DNA of 64,000 bases from Cladocopium goreaui (Eukaryota > Sar > Dinophyceae > Suessiales > Symbiodiniaceae), in NCBI GenBank assembly GCA_947184155.2, contig CAMXCT020004001.1, positions 931,063 to 995,062 on the forward strand, read 5' to 3'. Positions within the stretch are counted from its first letter, which is position 1; every line of letters begins with the position of its first letter. The notes below the pieces were generated by a model. It saw only the letters and a list, made by a program, of their open reading frames with translations, did not search any database and had not been told where the DNA came from. This document shows, one piece after another, positions 63,375 through 64,000 of this stretch. The position numbers and the translations under genes are program-made.

Positions 63375-64000
63375 GACGCATCCGTGGCAAACAAAAACCC
63401 TTGGACATGTGAAAATCCATCGGAGATTCCAGGGAAAATCCTGCGAAAAATCAGAGGAAATCTGTCCATGGAGGTTTATAGATGGGAAAATCAGTAAATG
63501 AGCCGTTTTCCATAGCTCCGTGGCTCCGTTAGTCTGGAAAGTATAGATTGAAATTTATGGACACTGATTGCTGGTTATAGGCTCGTGTGTTTATTGCCGG
63601 GTTGCGGATCAAGCGCACGATCCACGGGATGGTTCTCCCAATGGATGACTAAAGAAACCAATAGCAGGTATGTTCAGGTGAGTTATGTTTTACCCTTTGG
63701 TAAACTGTGACATAACTTACATAACTATGGAACATCACCATTTTTAGTAGGTAAATCAACAATTTCTATGGCCATTTTCAATAGCTATGTTAAATTACCA
63801 GAGGGTACATGGTAATCATTGTAATCATCATCGTTACTGTCACTCAAATGATGTTCCTTCTTCTTTTCGTCTCCTTCTGGTTCTTTGTTCTCTTAAGTTG
63901 TTTATGATCATTACATATCACTATCAGTATATATATATATTATAGATTATAATTACATATATATAATTATATATAATTATATATATTAGGTTTATCGGTT
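63375..64000. other. RPN13 intron, later exons not found
   Basis: A frame after ATAG|GCTCGT (63582) does not resemble DEUBAD. Contains one family A element and an AT-rich end. The remaining RPN13 exons are presumably outside the window. Confidence 0.5.
63691..63807. mobile_element. MITE family A, copy 10
   Basis: TACCCTTTGGTAAACTGTGA at the left; TAGCTATGTTAAATTACCAGAGGGTA at the right (last 14 bases ATTACCAGAGGGTA). Interior matches the copy at 5018-5124. Confidence 0.85.

Overview
The window looks like nuclear DNA of a dinoflagellate, most likely a Suessiales or Symbiodiniaceae-type genome. Every gene I can recognise is on the + strand and is cut into very short exons (about 40-165 bp) by long introns. 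All 15 acceptors I could place read AG|G. Donors are mixed: GT (6), GA (6) and GC (3). That combination is a known dinoflagellate peculiarity. There are no rRNA or tRNA genes, CRISPR arrays or bacterial-type operons.

Layout. About 1.0-16.4 kb holds ten exons of the C-terminal end of an axonemal dynein heavy chain. Its intron between 7133 and 16311 is filled by an 85-bp satellite, in two arrays of about 25 and 47 copies. The arrays are split by a 1.7-kb repeat element (called R1 here), and a second R1 copy lies at 20965-23325. About 16.4-34.7 kb is mostly repeat-rich non-coding DNA. It includes a probable three-exon 3' gene end at 29.5-30.4 kb and tandem repeats at 33.0-33.9 kb. The interval 34721-53851 is one complete, very large Ty1/copia retrotransposon. 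About 54-59.8 kb is mostly non-coding, with one likely exon. About 59.8-63.4 kb holds seven exons of RPN13/ADRM1, the proteasomal ubiquitin receptor; the gene runs off the right end.

The copia element is the outstanding object. It is 19.1 kb long with LTRs of only about 205 bp. One uninterrupted reading frame of 5,933 codons encodes a coiled coil, Gag, two CCCH zinc fingers, protease, integrase, reverse transcriptase and RNase H. These are followed by about 3,100 residues not expected in a copia polyprotein, including a retroviral-type CCHC knuckle, further Cys clusters and a KptA/Tpt1-like RNA 2'-phosphotransferase domain. A second small ORF overlaps its end in the -1 frame. The element carries 15-bp perfect palindromes (7-bp arms, 1-nt centre) in the LTRs, UTRs and coding region. 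Its LTR also contains a motif resembling the 3' end of the dinoflagellate spliced leader.

Small inverted-repeat elements are scattered through introns and intergenic DNA. The main family has termini TACCCTCTGGTAAAC, about 11 copies and a TA target site. One copy is itself split by another TA-targeting element. Two further families have two copies each.
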